This document shows, piece by piece, positions 24,102-34,323 of a stretch of DNA of 64,000 nt. The notes under the pieces are model-generated. The model saw only the letters and a program-made list of their open reading frames with translations, did no database searches and was not told the origin of the DNA. The DNA is from an uncultured Bacteroides sp. GTDB taxonomy: Bacteria; Bacteroidota; Bacteroidia; Bacteroidales; Bacteroidaceae. Every line of letters starts with the position of its first letter. The first letter of the stretch is position 1. Position numbers and translations under genes: made by a program. Location of the stretch: assembly GCA_949292025.1 (NCBI GenBank), contig CASEYC010000056.1:78705-142704 (forward strand), in the 5' to 3' direction.

Positions 24102-24947
24102 TTATTCCTTATATTTAATGTTGTCAATCAGGCGGACTTCCCCGCAGAAGACGGTGATGCAACCCACGATGTAGGCGCTGTCATCCCACGCGGACACGTC
24201 CTGCAACGTGTTGCCGTCCACCAGGGAGAAATATTCCAACCGGAGCCCCGGGGCGGCCGCGATGCGGTCTTCCACGAACTGCTTCGTCTCGGGCACGGTG
24301 TGCGTCTTGGCATACTCCACGCTGGCGAAGAGCGTCTGCGAGATTTGCAGGGCCTCAGTGCGCTGTTCGGGCGTGAGGCGCTTGTTGCGGCTGCTCAAGG
24401 CTAAGCCGTCGGCTTCGCGCACGATAGGGCAGCCCTTTATTTCGAGGGGGAAGTGCATCTGGCGCACCATCTCGCGCACAATGGCCAGCTGCTGGAAATC
24501 CTTCTCGCCGAAGTAGGCGCGGTCGGGCTTCACCATGTCAAACAATTTGCTCACCACCTGGCAGACGCCGTTGAAGTGGCCGGGGCGGTACTTGCCCTCC
24601 ATCACCGTGTCCAGCGGGGCGTAGCTGAACTGGCGCGTGTCCGGCTCGGGATAGACCTCCTCCACCGACGGGGCGAAGGCGATGGCGGCACCGTGCTGCT
24701 CCAGCAGGGCGCAGTCGGCCTCCAGCGTACGCGGATACTTCTGCAAATCGTTCGGGTCATTGAACTGCGTGGGGTTGACAAACACGCTGACCACCGTCAC
24801 GTCATTCTCTTTCACACTGCGGTCCACCAGCGAGGCGTGTCCTGCGTGCAGGGCGCCCATCGTGGGAACCAAACCAACACTTTTACCTTCGGCCCGCCGT
24901 GCCGACAACTCGGCTTGCAGGGCTGCGACTGTATGTATTACTTTCAT
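24102..24947 (-). CDS. panC: pantoate-beta-alanine ligase
   Basis: A 281-residue ATP-dependent enzyme condensing pantoate with beta-alanine from PanD. The nucleotidylyl-transferase signature is [10 protein letters not shown]. Further conserved blocks are [27 protein letters not shown] and [17 protein letters not shown]. It is the first gene of panC-panD, divergent from the starch synthase gene across a 340-bp gap carrying a repeat array. Confidence 0.97.
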   Translation of the reverse strand: MKVIHTVAALQAELSARRAEGKSVGLVPTMGALHAGHASLVDRSVKENDVTVVSVFVNPTQFNDPNDLQKYPRTLEADCALLEQHGAAIAFAPSVEEVYPEPDTRQFSYAPLDTVMEGKYRPGHFNGVCQVVSKLFDMVKPDRAYFGEKDFQQLAIVREMVRQMHFPLEIKGCPIVREADGLALSSRNKRLTPEQRTEALQISQTLFASVEYAKTHTVPETKQFVEDRIAAAPGLRLEYFSLVDGNTLQDVSAWDDSAYIVGCITVFCGEVRLIDNIKYKE

Positions 24948-24994
24948 CGTGATTGAAAAAAGTTATTAACTTCTATCTCATTGCGGCACAGGGC

Positions 24995-25060
24995 TTAGGC
25001 GCAGGTATCCCCGCCCGCGGACGCCCATATCCCCGCCCGCCAAGCGGCATATCCCGGGGA
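24995..25060 (-). repeat. 22-nt repeat array, minus-strand orientation
   Basis: Read on the minus strand, two clear 22-nt units at 25038-25017 and 25016-24995 both begin GGGCGGGGATA; a third degenerate unit precedes them. They belong to the same family as 32611, 53543 and 63759. The rest of the 24948-25287 gap is AT-rich promoter-like sequence between two divergent genes. Confidence 0.75.
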
Positions 25061-25251
25061 GACGCCTCCGCAAATCGGGTGCAAAATAAGGCATTATTTG
25101 CCACATAACGAAAAAATAGGCCGACTTTATGCAGGAAAAGTCCCCAAAACGTGTCCCGGAAGCCTCTTATAGCCCCCTGAAATACAAGTTCTTAACAAAA
25201 CATAAGGAATTATAGGAGCGGAGGGGATGCACGACCAAGCGTTTTTTTTCG

Positions 25252-25259
25252 TAACTTTG
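25252..25259 (+). promoter_or_regulatory. -7 box of the starch synthase gene
   Basis: TAACTTTG, 28 bp before the start codon. No good -33 box is visible. Confidence 0.45.
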
Positions 25260-25287
25260 CGCCATAATTTTGAGAACATTAGCGCTT

Positions 25288-26109
25288 ATGACAAAGGTAA
25301 ACAAGGTTTTATTCATCACACAAGAAATCGCCCCTTACGTCTCCGACTCCGAAATGGCCCTGCTGGGCCGCAACCTGCCGTCGGCCATCCAGGACAAAGG
25401 GCGGGAAATTAGAACCTTCATGCCCAAGTGGGGAAACATCAACGAACGCAGAAACCAGTTGCACGAAGTCATACGCCTTTCGGGCATGAACCTGATTATA
25501 GACGACACGGACCACCCGCTCATCATCAAGGTGGCCTCCATACAGTCGTCGCGTATGCAGGTGTATTTCATTGACAATGACGACTATTTCCAAAACCGTA
25601 TGCAGGCCTGCGACGAAAACGGCAACGAATACGAGGACAACGACGAACGTGCCGTGTTCTACGCCCGCGGCGTGCTGGAGACGGTGAAGAAACTGCGCTG
25701 GCAGCCCGACATCATCCACTGCCACGGCTGGATAAGCGCCCTGGCTCCCCTCTACATCAAGCGTGCCTATTGCGAGGAACCCTCGTTCCGCGACAGCAAG
25801 GTGGTCTATTCGCTCTATGACGACGACCTCCACCAGACCTTCGACGCAGGCTTTGCCAACCGCGTGATGATGAAGGGCCTCACCAAGAAGGAACTGGCCG
25901 GCATCCCGTCGCCCGTGGACTTCGTCACCCTCAGCAAGCTGGCCATCGACTATTCCGACGGCGTCGTGCAGCAGAGCGAGCACGTCAACGAGGAAGTGCT
26001 GGCCTACGCCCGCCAGTGTGGCAAGCCGTTCCTGGAATACCAAGCCGACAACTTCGCCGAAGCCTGCAACGACTTCTACGACCTGGTAGGCGGCAAAGAC
26101 GAAGAATAA
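25288..26109 (+). CDS. glycogen/starch synthase, GT5 N-terminal-type domain protein
   Basis: A 273-residue protein matching the starch-synthase catalytic domain (first half of GT5): KVLFITQEIAPYVSDSEMAL, GREIRTFMPKWGNINERRNQ, and HCHGWISALAPLYIK, the acceptor-side loop. The C-terminal GT-B half found in full-length GlgA (450-500 residues) is absent, as in other Bacteroides glycogen clusters, so activity may need another GT or the role may be regulatory. The start is ATG 25288. It is the first gene of a glycogen region, followed by a DUF4270 lipoprotein. Confidence 0.85.
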   Translation: MTKVNKVLFITQEIAPYVSDSEMALLGRNLPSAIQDKGREIRTFMPKWGNINERRNQLHEVIRLSGMNLIIDDTDHPLIIKVASIQSSRMQVYFIDNDDYFQNRMQACDENGNEYEDNDERAVFYARGVLETVKKLRWQPDIIHCHGWISALAPLYIKRAYCEEPSFRDSKVVYSLYDDDLHQTFDAGFANRVMMKGLTKKELAGIPSPVDFVTLSKLAIDYSDGVVQQSEHVNEEVLAYARQCGKPFLEYQADNFAEACNDFYDLVGGKDEE

Positions 26110-26145
26110 CCCGACATTTTTTAAGACAGAGATTCTGACACAACT

Positions 26146-27690
26146 ATGAAAGGGAAAAAATTTGGAACCTGGCTCGTGGCAGCAGTGGCCGTGCTTTGCG
26201 GCTGCGATGACAACACAGGTTCAATGGGAATGGAGATGCTGCCCGACACGGACGGCATGTCCGCACATACGGTGTCTTTTGACGTGACCACCGAATCCGT
26301 ACCCGCCGAGTCCGTCTTCGCAAAGACCAGCACCGGCTACGTCGGGCGGTACAGCGACCCCGACTTCGGCTACTTTGAAAGCGGATTCATGACGGCCCTG
26401 ACCTGTACCGAGAACTTCACCTTGCCCGAGGTCTACAAGGAAACCGAGTGGGACGCCGAAGGCAACCCCACCAAAGCCACAGGCATCATGACGGGCGACA
26501 GCGTGTCGGCCCTGCAGTTGGTGGTGTTCTATGACGAATGGTTCGGCGACTCGCTGAATGCCTGCCACATGAGCGCCTACGAGCTGAACCGGGCGCTGGA
26601 CTACGACAACCGCTACACCGACATCGACCCGAACGACTACTTTGACCCGTCCACCGGACTTCTGGGACGTAAGGCCTACTCCGCCTACGACACGACCGTG
26701 CCCGACTCCGTGCGCAACGAAACGGATTCCAACGGCAACCCGACTTATACGCCCAGCATCGTCTTCAACCTGCCCGCAAAGGAATTTGGCGAAGACCGCA
26801 TCCTGAAGCCCTACCGCGACCCTGCCACGCACCATTACTTCGACAATCCGGAGAGCTTCATCGACAACGTGTTCAAGGGCCTCTACCTAACCACCGACCA
26901 AGGCGACGGCACCGTCCTCTACGTCAGCCGCGTGGATCTGCGGATGCGACTGCATTTCTTCCACGTCAACGACACCACTGGCTTGAAGCTGAAAAAGAAA
27001 GACGGGACGGACTCCACGTACTACAGCATCAACCCGATATTCTCGTCCACCAAGGAGGTGACGCAAGTGAACCGCTTCTACAATTCGGACCTGGTGGCGG
27101 AAAAAGCCAGCGAAAAGGGCTGGACTTATCTGAAGTCGCCGGCCGGCATCTTCACCCAAGCCACCCTGCCCTACGACGAGATTTACACGCAACTGGCCAA
27201 CGACACGCTGAACGGCGCGCGCCTGACCTTCACCAGCTACCGCCAGGACAATTCGCACGCCTTCAGCATGGAGGCACCGACAAGAGTGTTGCTCGTCCGC
27301 AAACAGGAATACAAGAAATTCTTCGAAGACAATGAGCTGACCGATGACATCACGTCCTACTTGGCCACGCACAACAGCTCCGGCACCAACCAATACGTCT
27401 TCAGCAACATCGCGCGCCTGGTAACCACCTGCATCAACGAGAAGCAACAGGCACGCGAAGCCGCAGGCAACAGCTGGGACGAAGAGCAGTGGATGCGCGA
27501 CAATCCGGATTGGAACAAGGTGTTGCTGGTTCCTGTGTCCATCACGGTGGACCCGAACAACAGCGAACGCATCACCGGCATCCAGCACGACCTGCAACCC
27601 GGCTACGCCAAACTGAAAGGCGGCCCGGAAGGCGAGACGCTGAAACTGGAAGTGACCTACACGCGCTTCCACGGCGAAAACGAAGATTGA
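26146..27690 (+). CDS. DUF4270 family lipoprotein
   Basis: A 514-residue outer-envelope protein with a lipoprotein signal ending LCGC (about residue 23). The pattern of the DUF4270 family follows: early GMEMLPDTDG, YVGRYSDPDFGYFESGFMTAL, and a long beta-rich body. It is encoded 36 bp after the starch synthase domain gene and ends at a bidirectional terminator. I recall similar pairings in Bacteroides. No biochemical function is known. Confidence 0.85.
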   Translation: MKGKKFGTWLVAAVAVLCGCDDNTGSMGMEMLPDTDGMSAHTVSFDVTTESVPAESVFAKTSTGYVGRYSDPDFGYFESGFMTALTCTENFTLPEVYKETEWDAEGNPTKATGIMTGDSVSALQLVVFYDEWFGDSLNACHMSAYELNRALDYDNRYTDIDPNDYFDPSTGLLGRKAYSAYDTTVPDSVRNETDSNGNPTYTPSIVFNLPAKEFGEDRILKPYRDPATHHYFDNPESFIDNVFKGLYLTTDQGDGTVLYVSRVDLRMRLHFFHVNDTTGLKLKKKDGTDSTYYSINPIFSSTKEVTQVNRFYNSDLVAEKASEKGWTYLKSPAGIFTQATLPYDEIYTQLANDTLNGARLTFTSYRQDNSHAFSMEAPTRVLLVRKQEYKKFFEDNELTDDITSYLATHNSSGTNQYVFSNIARLVTTCINEKQQAREAAGNSWDEEQWMRDNPDWNKVLLVPVSITVDPNNSERITGIQHDLQPGYAKLKGGPEGETLKLEVTYTRFHGENED

Positions 27691-27720
27691 ACTTTCATTC
27701 ATCTCACCTACAATACCGAA

Positions 27721-27758
27721 AAAAACTCCACCGCCCGACGGGCAGTGGAGTTTTTTTT
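27721..27758. terminator. bidirectional intrinsic terminator
   Basis: CTCCACCGCCC pairs with GGGCAGTGGAG with one internal mismatch, flanked by A5 and T8. It separates the convergent DUF4270 and GH57 genes. Confidence 0.9.
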
Positions 27759-27788
27759 AATGTCACGCGATGTGCAACTCGCCGTTTT

Positions 27789-29135
27789 TTACGCTTCGCC
27801 GGTTGCCTTCTTGGTGGTTCTGCGCTTAGGGGCAGGCTTTTCTTCCTTCTTCAGCTTGGCCTGTGCCTTCTCCAATTCCTTGCGGAGTTCCTCAATCTCG
27901 ATACCTTGGTTCTTGATGGTCGTCAACAGCGGGTTCAACTCTTCGTTGTCCACATCCACAGGATAGAGCGAATCGACGCGCTTGATGAAGTCGCCCAGGA
28001 TGTTCATGTAGTTGGTGAAGGCATCGTAAGGAGACTCGTAGATGCCACGGTTCAAGCCCACGCCACTGTTCTTGGTGGTCATGAAGCGGAAGTTGTTGCT
28101 GGCCTGCAGATAGTCCCAGTCCTGCTTGATGCGGCGATCCGTGCAGAGGTGGACGCGCTCGGCCACGCTGTACAGTTTGTTGAAGGCCTCACGCTGCATC
28201 ACGTTGCCCAGCAGGCAGCTCGTGTCGCGCTCTTCGTCCAGCCAGGACATCGGGTCGGGCACATCCAACTGGGATACGGAATTCAGCTTGGAGATGACCT
28301 CGCTCGGCGTGGAGAAGGTGATGCCTTTCTCCTTGGCGCAGACGGGCAGGGCCTTGATGAACTCCAGGATGTTGGAGGACAACGGCTGTGCGATGCCCAG
28401 CGCGCTCAACTCCATGAAGATGTTGATGACCTGCTCTTCCTGCGGCATGGAATCAATCCAACTGATGTAGCGGTCGGCAAAGAGCGGGTATTCGTTCCAC
28501 TCGGAGTTGGAGAAGCGCAGGCTGATGTCGTCGGACAGCTTGTAGTCACGCAACAACAGCTTCAGGTTAGGGTTCATGTTGCAGTGGTACACATAGTGCG
28601 GGCTCTTCCAACCCAGCACGTGCTTGGCACCCTCGGTCAACATGCCCTTGAAGCCCATGCCTGCCACCACGGCACCAATCTCGTCCGAATAAATCAAGCT
28701 GGAGTTGCGGAAGACCTTCGGCGTCTTGCCGAACATTTCCTTCATCTTGGCAGCCTGGCGGGTCACTTCTTCGATGAAGCACTCTTCGTTGACCAGCGAA
28801 GACAAGCCGTGGGAATAAGGCTCGGCCAGGAACTCGCAGCAACCGGTGTCGTTCAACTGGTGCAGCAGGTCGATGACAGCCGGCGCGTGGATTTCCAACT
28901 GCTCCAGTGCCACGCCGGAGATGGACAAGGCCACCTTGAAGGCGCCCTCGGACTTCTTCGCCATTTCGATGAGCGTGTTCAGGGCGGGGATGTAGGAGCG
29001 TTCGGCCACGTCGTTCATGCCGGTTTCGTTGGCATAGTCGTCGTAGTAGTAGTGGTCGTTACCGATGTCGAAGAAACGGTAACGTTTCAGATGGATAATC
29101 TGGTGTATCTCGAAATAAAGACAAATCGTTCTCAT
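27789..29135 (-). CDS. glycoside hydrolase family 57 alpha-amylase
   Basis: A 448-residue cytoplasmic GH57 enzyme acting on alpha-glucans such as glycogen. Typical family blocks are MRTICLYFEIHQ at the start, FLAEPYSHGLSSLV, FRNSSLIYSDEIG and the later TFSTPSEVI. The last 45 residues form a Lys/Glu-rich helix ending in a basic tail (PAPKRRTTKKATGEA). It is the third gene of the minus-strand set debranching enzyme-GT4-GH57. Confidence 0.92.
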   Translation of the reverse strand: MRTICLYFEIHQIIHLKRYRFFDIGNDHYYYDDYANETGMNDVAERSYIPALNTLIEMAKKSEGAFKVALSISGVALEQLEIHAPAVIDLLHQLNDTGCCEFLAEPYSHGLSSLVNEECFIEEVTRQAAKMKEMFGKTPKVFRNSSLIYSDEIGAVVAGMGFKGMLTEGAKHVLGWKSPHYVYHCNMNPNLKLLLRDYKLSDDISLRFSNSEWNEYPLFADRYISWIDSMPQEEQVINIFMELSALGIAQPLSSNILEFIKALPVCAKEKGITFSTPSEVISKLNSVSQLDVPDPMSWLDEERDTSCLLGNVMQREAFNKLYSVAERVHLCTDRRIKQDWDYLQASNNFRFMTTKNSGVGLNRGIYESPYDAFTNYMNILGDFIKRVDSLYPVDVDNEELNPLLTTIKNQGIEIEELRKELEKAQAKLKKEEKPAPKRRTTKKATGEA

Positions 29136-29163
29136 TGCTTTAAAGTTGTTTTTGATTGATTGG

Positions 29164-30429
29164 TTACCTATAGTTTCTTAACACATTGTCGTAAAGGCCA
29201 CGCACTTTCAATGCCACCTTCTCCCACGTGATGCCGTCCACTTCCTTCTTGCCTTCTTCCTGCAAGTAGTTGAACAGGGCGGGATTGGTGCAGAGCGAAT
29301 AAATATAGTCGGCCATGGCATGGATGTCCCAGTAGTCTGTCTTGATGACGTTGGTCAGGATTTCACCGCAACCGGACTGCTTGGAAATGATGGACGGCGT
29401 GCCGCACTGCATGGCCTCCAACGGTGCGATGCCGAACGGCTCGGACACGGAGGGCATCACAAAGACATCGCTGTCCTTATAGACCTCGTACACCTGCTTG
29501 CCTTTCATGAAGCCGGGGAAGTGGAAGCGGTCGGCAATGCCACGCTCGGCGGCCAGGTTGATCATGGCGTTCATCATGTCGCCCGAACCGGCCATGACGA
29601 AGCGGATGTTGCGCGTGCGCTTCAGCACCATGGCGGCAGCCTCGACGAAGTACTCGGGGCCTTTCTGCATCGTGATGCGGCCCAAGAAGGTAACCACCTT
29701 CTCCTTGTCGTGCACGGGACGCGGGATGTCCTGGTACTCCTGCGGCAAGGGATAGACGGCGTTGTGCACGGCGAATACCTTGCGCGGGTCCTGATGATAC
29801 TCGTTGATGACCGTGCGGCGCGTCAGCTCGGACACGCACATGATGCAGTCTGCATAGTCCATGCCGTTCTTCTCGATGCCGTAGACGGTGGGGTTGACCT
29901 TGCCGCGGGAGCGGTCGAAGTCGGTGGCATGCACGTGGATGCACAGCGGCTTGCCGCTCACCATCTTGGCATGCACGCCGGCAGGATACGTCAGCCAGTC
30001 GTGCGCGTGGATGATGTCGAACTGCTGTTGGCGGGCCACCACGCCTGCGATGATGGAGAAGTTGTTGATCTCGTCATTCAGGTTGGACGGATAGCCGCCG
30101 GCAAACTCCATGCAGCCGATGTCATTGACGTGCATGTACGAGAAATCGGCATAGATATGGTTGCGCAGGTCGTAGTACGTCTCCGGCGTCATGCCGGGAG
30201 CCAGACGGCCTTTCAACCACTCATAATCCACATCGCGCCAAACGATGGGCACCTGGTTCATGCCGATGATGTTCAGGAAGTTTTCTTCATCGCCGCAAGG
30301 TTTGGGCATACAGAACGTGGTCTCCACGTCTCCCTGCACGCTCAGGCCCTTCGTGATGCCGTAAGTGGCGACAGCAAGGCCGCCGTATATCTTGGGAGGA
30401 AATTCCCATCCGAACATTAAAACTTTCAT
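29164..30429 (-). CDS. glycosyltransferase family 4, glycogen synthase-like
   Basis: A 421-residue GT-B enzyme. It opens MKVLMFGWEFPPKIYGGLAV, has an HAHDWLTYPAGV acceptor loop and a nucleotide-sugar motif SEPFGIAPLEAMQCG with the two Glu of the EX7E retaining signature. Its place between debranching enzyme and GH57 argues for alpha-1,4-glucan synthesis. It could supply the C-terminal catalytic activity that the short GT5 protein at 25288 lacks. Confidence 0.9.
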   Translation of the reverse strand: MKVLMFGWEFPPKIYGGLAVATYGITKGLSVQGDVETTFCMPKPCGDEENFLNIIGMNQVPIVWRDVDYEWLKGRLAPGMTPETYYDLRNHIYADFSYMHVNDIGCMEFAGGYPSNLNDEINNFSIIAGVVARQQQFDIIHAHDWLTYPAGVHAKMVSGKPLCIHVHATDFDRSRGKVNPTVYGIEKNGMDYADCIMCVSELTRRTVINEYHQDPRKVFAVHNAVYPLPQEYQDIPRPVHDKEKVVTFLGRITMQKGPEYFVEAAAMVLKRTRNIRFVMAGSGDMMNAMINLAAERGIADRFHFPGFMKGKQVYEVYKDSDVFVMPSVSEPFGIAPLEAMQCGTPSIISKQSGCGEILTNVIKTDYWDIHAMADYIYSLCTNPALFNYLQEEGKKEVDGITWEKVALKVRGLYDNVLRNYR

Positions 30430-30445
30430 GCTGTTCCTCCTCTTC

Positions 30446-32395
30446 TTATTCTGCGTTGTTGTTATACTTGGACAATAATCTCAGTGCGCGCAGGATTTCG
30501 GCCACGTTCATGGCGAAGGACACTGCGCCGCGCCCGGTGAAGGGCGGGTTGCCGTCGAACAGCTCGGGCAGCGTGCCGATGCAGTGGCAGGTCATCTCGT
30601 CTTCCATGCCGACCAACGCACGCTCCACGAAGGACAGGCCGCTGGTCTTGTGGATGCGCAGGTAGGCTTCCACGTAGAATCCCAGCAACCACGGCCAGGC
30701 CGTGCCCTGATGGTAGGCGTAGTCGCGCTGCGTCTGCGGGCCCACGTAGTTGGGGTTGTAGCCGCCGCTCTTCGGGCTGAGGGTGCGCAATCCCTTGGGG
30801 GTCAGCAGTTCCTTGGTGACGATGTCCAGCACCTGCTTCTTCTGCGCCTTGTCCAGCGGAGAATAGTCGAGGGCCACGGCGAATATCATGTTGGGGCGCA
30901 CGCTCCAGTCCATCATGTAGCCGTCCACATAGTCGAAGAGGTAGCCGTATTCGTTGCGGAACACCTCGACGAAGGACTTGCCCGTCTGCGCAGCCTGGGC
31001 ATCCAAGCTGTCCGCATAGATGGTGTCTCCGGCTTCGCGCGCCATGTCGGCGGCAAAGCGCAGGGCGTTGTACCAGAGGGAATTGACTTCCACCACATAG
31101 CCTGTGCGCGGGATGACCGGACGGCCGTTGGCGGTGGAGTTCATCCACGTCACGGCGTGGTCTGTGCCGTTGGTGTAGAGCAGGCCGTTGTCATGCAGGA
31201 AGAGGTTGTCGTGCTTGCGGCTCAGGATGTACTTCATGATGTCCTGCAAGAGGCTGCCGTACATCTCGCGGCAATGCTCGCGCGAAGTCTCCTTGGCATA
31301 CTGCTGGAGGGTCCACACGGCCCACAGGAGGATGTCCGGATGGTCCATCTCGTAAATCTTGTAGGTCACCGGCTCCCCGGCCATGAACTGGCGGAGGGCT
31401 TTCTCGGCTGTCTTCATCACGTCCTCGAACTCGTCCTGTTCGCCCACGGCCAGCGTCAGGCCCGGCAGGGAGATGAAGAGGTCGCGCGCGCGACACTTGA
31501 ACCACGGATAACCGGCCAGGATGTAGTGCTCGTCGCCCTGCTTGTTGTGGAACTGGTGGGCGGAGTTGGTGAGACAGTGCAGGAAGTTGTCGCGCGGCGT
31601 GCGGTCGGCCACTTCATACTCGAAGGTCTCAATCAGGTTGTCCGTGGCCACTTCGGACACGCCGGCGGAGAAGACGATGCTCTCGCCCTTCTTGATGTCC
31701 ATCTCGAAATAGCCGGGCACGTAGAGGTCTTCGTTGAAGTCGTAGCCGCGCTCCTGCTCCTTGGTGTAGACAATGCCACGGTACCAGTCGGGCTGGAAGC
31801 GGAACTCGCACTTCTTGTTCAGTTGCATGTACAACTCGGGATAGCCGGGATACATGCACGTCTTGATGCCATTCTCCACCTGCTGGTAGTCGCGGTTGGC
31901 CTGCGCATTCTCGTGCGTGTATTCGCGCACGCTGCGGAAGGCGAGGAACGGACGGAGACGCAGGGTAGTCTCGGAATGGGCATCAACCAATGTGTAGCGA
32001 ATGAGGATACGGTTTTCATGGTGAACGAAAATCTTCTCCTTGCGCAGAATGACGCCTCCCACGCGGTAGGTGGTGGCGGGGATGTGCTCGCAATCAAACT
32101 CGCGGATGTACTTGTGACCGTTGGGGCTGAAGTGGCCATTGCCATAGTAGTGCAGTCCCAGGTTGAATTCGGCGCCATGCTGGATCACCGTCTCGTCCAG
32201 CGAGGACAGCAACACGTGGTTCTCGTCATCCAAATTGGGAACGGGAATCACCAGCAAGCCGTGATACTTGCGGGTGTTGCAATCCACAATCGACGTACAG
32301 TGATAAGCGCCCGACTTGTTTGTCCGGAGTATTTCTCGCGGCAAAGACTCCTGAAGGTTGGTCATCAGTGTCTTGTCAAATCGTAAATAGCTCAT
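30446..32395 (-). CDS. amylo-alpha-1,6-glucosidase (bacterial glycogen debranching enzyme)
   Basis: A 649-residue protein with the N-terminal beta-domain of bacterial debranching enzymes (YHGLLVIPVPNLDDENHVLL) and a C-terminal (alpha/alpha)6 catalytic barrel. The barrel contains FVEVFRNEYGYLFDYVDG, LRTLSPKSGGYNPNYVG and YHQGTAWPWLLG, the usual active-site segments of the GH133-type enzyme. It removes alpha-1,6 branch stubs from glycogen. It is the first gene of a three-gene operon, with 16 bp to the GT4 gene. Confidence 0.94.
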   Translation of the reverse strand: MSYLRFDKTLMTNLQESLPREILRTNKSGAYHCTSIVDCNTRKYHGLLVIPVPNLDDENHVLLSSLDETVIQHGAEFNLGLHYYGNGHFSPNGHKYIREFDCEHIPATTYRVGGVILRKEKIFVHHENRILIRYTLVDAHSETTLRLRPFLAFRSVREYTHENAQANRDYQQVENGIKTCMYPGYPELYMQLNKKCEFRFQPDWYRGIVYTKEQERGYDFNEDLYVPGYFEMDIKKGESIVFSAGVSEVATDNLIETFEYEVADRTPRDNFLHCLTNSAHQFHNKQGDEHYILAGYPWFKCRARDLFISLPGLTLAVGEQDEFEDVMKTAEKALRQFMAGEPVTYKIYEMDHPDILLWAVWTLQQYAKETSREHCREMYGSLLQDIMKYILSRKHDNLFLHDNGLLYTNGTDHAVTWMNSTANGRPVIPRTGYVVEVNSLWYNALRFAADMAREAGDTIYADSLDAQAAQTGKSFVEVFRNEYGYLFDYVDGYMMDWSVRPNMIFAVALDYSPLDKAQKKQVLDIVTKELLTPKGLRTLSPKSGGYNPNYVGPQTQRDYAYHQGTAWPWLLGFYVEAYLRIHKTSGLSFVERALVGMEDEMTCHCIGTLPELFDGNPPFTGRGAVSFAMNVAEILRALRLLSKYNNNAE

Positions 32396-32459
32396 GTTGT
32401 ACTTTATTTAAAGGTTAATTATCCAGGTTCACTTGTGCCACGATTTTCGTAGCAACGTC

Positions 32460-32489
32460 CAAAAGTACGAAATAATGTGCACAAACAAA
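32460..32489 (-). promoter_or_regulatory. probable promoter of the glycogen operon
   Basis: Minus-strand TTTG (32489-32486), 18 bases, TACTTTTG (32467-32460), about 65 bp before the debranching enzyme start. Confidence 0.5.
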
Positions 32490-32610
32490 ATAAAAAACGT
32501 GTTTTTTTTTAGATTTCGGACAATTTGTCGTAGTATTGCACCGCAATTGCGGCAAATCTCCCCTTTACCCGCCCAAAAATGTCCCCCAAGGAGAAGGGGT
32601 ATATCCCCGG

Positions 32611-32676
32611 ACGCGGGCGCAGGTACGCCTAAGCACGGACGCAGGTACGCCTAAGCACGGGCGGGGGTACGGGTAA
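32611..32676 (+). repeat. 22-nt repeat array, three units
   Basis: Units at 32611, 32633 and 32655, each 22 bases, share the core CGCAGGTACG or its variant and end in TAA. They lie in the 314-bp divergent gap between the debranching enzyme and trkH; the other bases of the gap are AT-rich promoter DNA of the glycogen operon. Confidence 0.9.
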
Positions 32677-32709
32677 GGCGGGGCTGCCGGAACATAACTT
32701 TAACAAGCA

Positions 32710-34218
32710 ATGGAAGGATACATATCAGACAGTGTCTACGTGGCGAACAAGAAACGCAACAGCCTCATCAACCGGCGCATCATCTGCCGTGTGCTGGGCG
32801 TGCTGTTGCTGGTGGAAGTGTGCATGTTGCTGGCCTGCACGGGCGTGGCCTGGGGCTATGGCGAACAGGACGGGCTGGCCTTCCTGCTCTCGGCGGGCAT
32901 CACCGCCCTGGCGGCGGGCCTGCTGCTGCTGGCGGGCAGGAAGGCGGAACGGCGCATGAGCAAGCGCGACGGCTATTGCGTGGCCGCCCTGACGTGGGTG
33001 TTGTTCAGCTTCTTCGGGATGCTGCCTTTCGTGCTGAGCCACAGCGTGCCGACGGTGGCCGACGCCTTCTTCGAGACCATGTCCGGCTTCACCACCACGG
33101 GCGCCACCATCATGGACGACATCGACTCGCAGTCGCACGCCATCCTCTTCTGGCGCGCCCTGACGCACTGGATTGGCGGCTTGGGCATCGTGTTCTTCGC
33201 CATCGCCATCCTGCCGGCGTTCAGCGAGGGGGGCAACCTGCAACTGTTCTCGGCCGAGGCGGTGGGCGTGACGCACGACAAGATACACCCCAAGGTGAGC
33301 ACCATGGCCCGCTGGCTGTGGACCATCTACCTCTTCCTGACCGTCAGCCAGACCATCCTGCTTTGGCTGGGCGGCATGGGGTGGTTCGACTCCGTCTGCC
33401 AGACGTTCGCCACGGTGGCCACGGGCGGCTTCTCCACCAAGCAGGCCAGCATCGCCTACTGGAACTCCCCTTATATAGAATATGTGACGGCCATCTTCAT
33501 GGTGCTGGCGGGTATCAACTTCTCGCTCTACTTCTCGTGCCTGAAGGGCAAGTTCGGCAAAATCTGGCGCGACGAGGAGACCCGCTGGTTCCTGGGCTCC
33601 ATCCTCGTGCTGACCCTCTGCATCGCGGCGGCCTTGGTTCTGAAGAACAATTACGGCATCGAAGAGGCCTTCCGCAAAGCCTTCTTCCAAGTGGTGACGC
33701 TGCACACGTCCACCGGCTTCGCCACGGACGACTACATGCTGTGGCCGTCCTTCACGTGGGTGCTGCTCATCTTCGCCATGCTGGCGGGCGGCTGCACGGG
33801 GTCCACCAGCGGCGGCATCAAGAACCTGCGCCTGCTCATCATGTCGCGCGGCATCCGCAACCACTTCCGCAAGCTGCTGCACCCCAACGCCGTGATGCAG
33901 ATACGCGTCAACCGGCAGGCCGTCAGCTCCAGCGTGGTGCTCAGCGTGGCGTTCTTCATCTGCCTCTACCTGCTGTGCATCCTGGCGGGGTGGATTCTCC
34001 TCATGCTGATGGGCGTGGACTTCATGGACGCGCTCAGTGTCACCGTCTCCAGCATGGGCAACGCGGGCCTGGGCCTGGGCGACTACGGTCCCGCCTACTC
34101 GTGGAGCGGACTGCCCGAAGCGGGCAAATGGCTCAGCTCGTTCCTGATGCTGCTGGGCCGTCTGGAGATGTTTGCCGTGATGCTAATGTTCTACTCCGCT
34201 TTCTGGAAGAACCGTTGA
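32710..34218 (+). CDS. trkH: TrkH family potassium uptake protein
   Basis: A 502-residue ion channel-like transporter with four MPM repeats. Their selectivity-filter segments are visible: SGFTTTGAT near 128, TVATGGFST near 238, HTSTGFATDD near 335 and SSMGNAGLGLG near 445. It imports potassium together with a TrkA-type nucleotide-binding partner; no trkA lies in this window. It is divergent from the glycogen operon across the 22-nt repeat array. Confidence 0.94.
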   Translation: MEGYISDSVYVANKKRNSLINRRIICRVLGVLLLVEVCMLLACTGVAWGYGEQDGLAFLLSAGITALAAGLLLLAGRKAERRMSKRDGYCVAALTWVLFSFFGMLPFVLSHSVPTVADAFFETMSGFTTTGATIMDDIDSQSHAILFWRALTHWIGGLGIVFFAIAILPAFSEGGNLQLFSAEAVGVTHDKIHPKVSTMARWLWTIYLFLTVSQTILLWLGGMGWFDSVCQTFATVATGGFSTKQASIAYWNSPYIEYVTAIFMVLAGINFSLYFSCLKGKFGKIWRDEETRWFLGSILVLTLCIAAALVLKNNYGIEEAFRKAFFQVVTLHTSTGFATDDYMLWPSFTWVLLIFAMLAGGCTGSTSGGIKNLRLLIMSRGIRNHFRKLLHPNAVMQIRVNRQAVSSSVVLSVAFFICLYLLCILAGWILLMLMGVDFMDALSVTVSSMGNAGLGLGDYGPAYSWSGLPEAGKWLSSFLMLLGRLEMFAVMLMFYSAFWKNR

Positions 34219-34323
34219 CACCGCCGTTCATATTAAGAAATGATAAAAAAGCGAGAAAGGGCAAACCATTCCCCCAAGAAAGGCGTAATTTTGTCGCCAA
34301 AATAAAGGAGGCAAAGACCGATT

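Noticed and set aside
30584-32386. 600-codon plus-strand frame opposite the debranching enzyme
   Set aside because: It is a shadow of the well-supported minus-strand GH133-type gene, with unnatural His/Val-rich composition.
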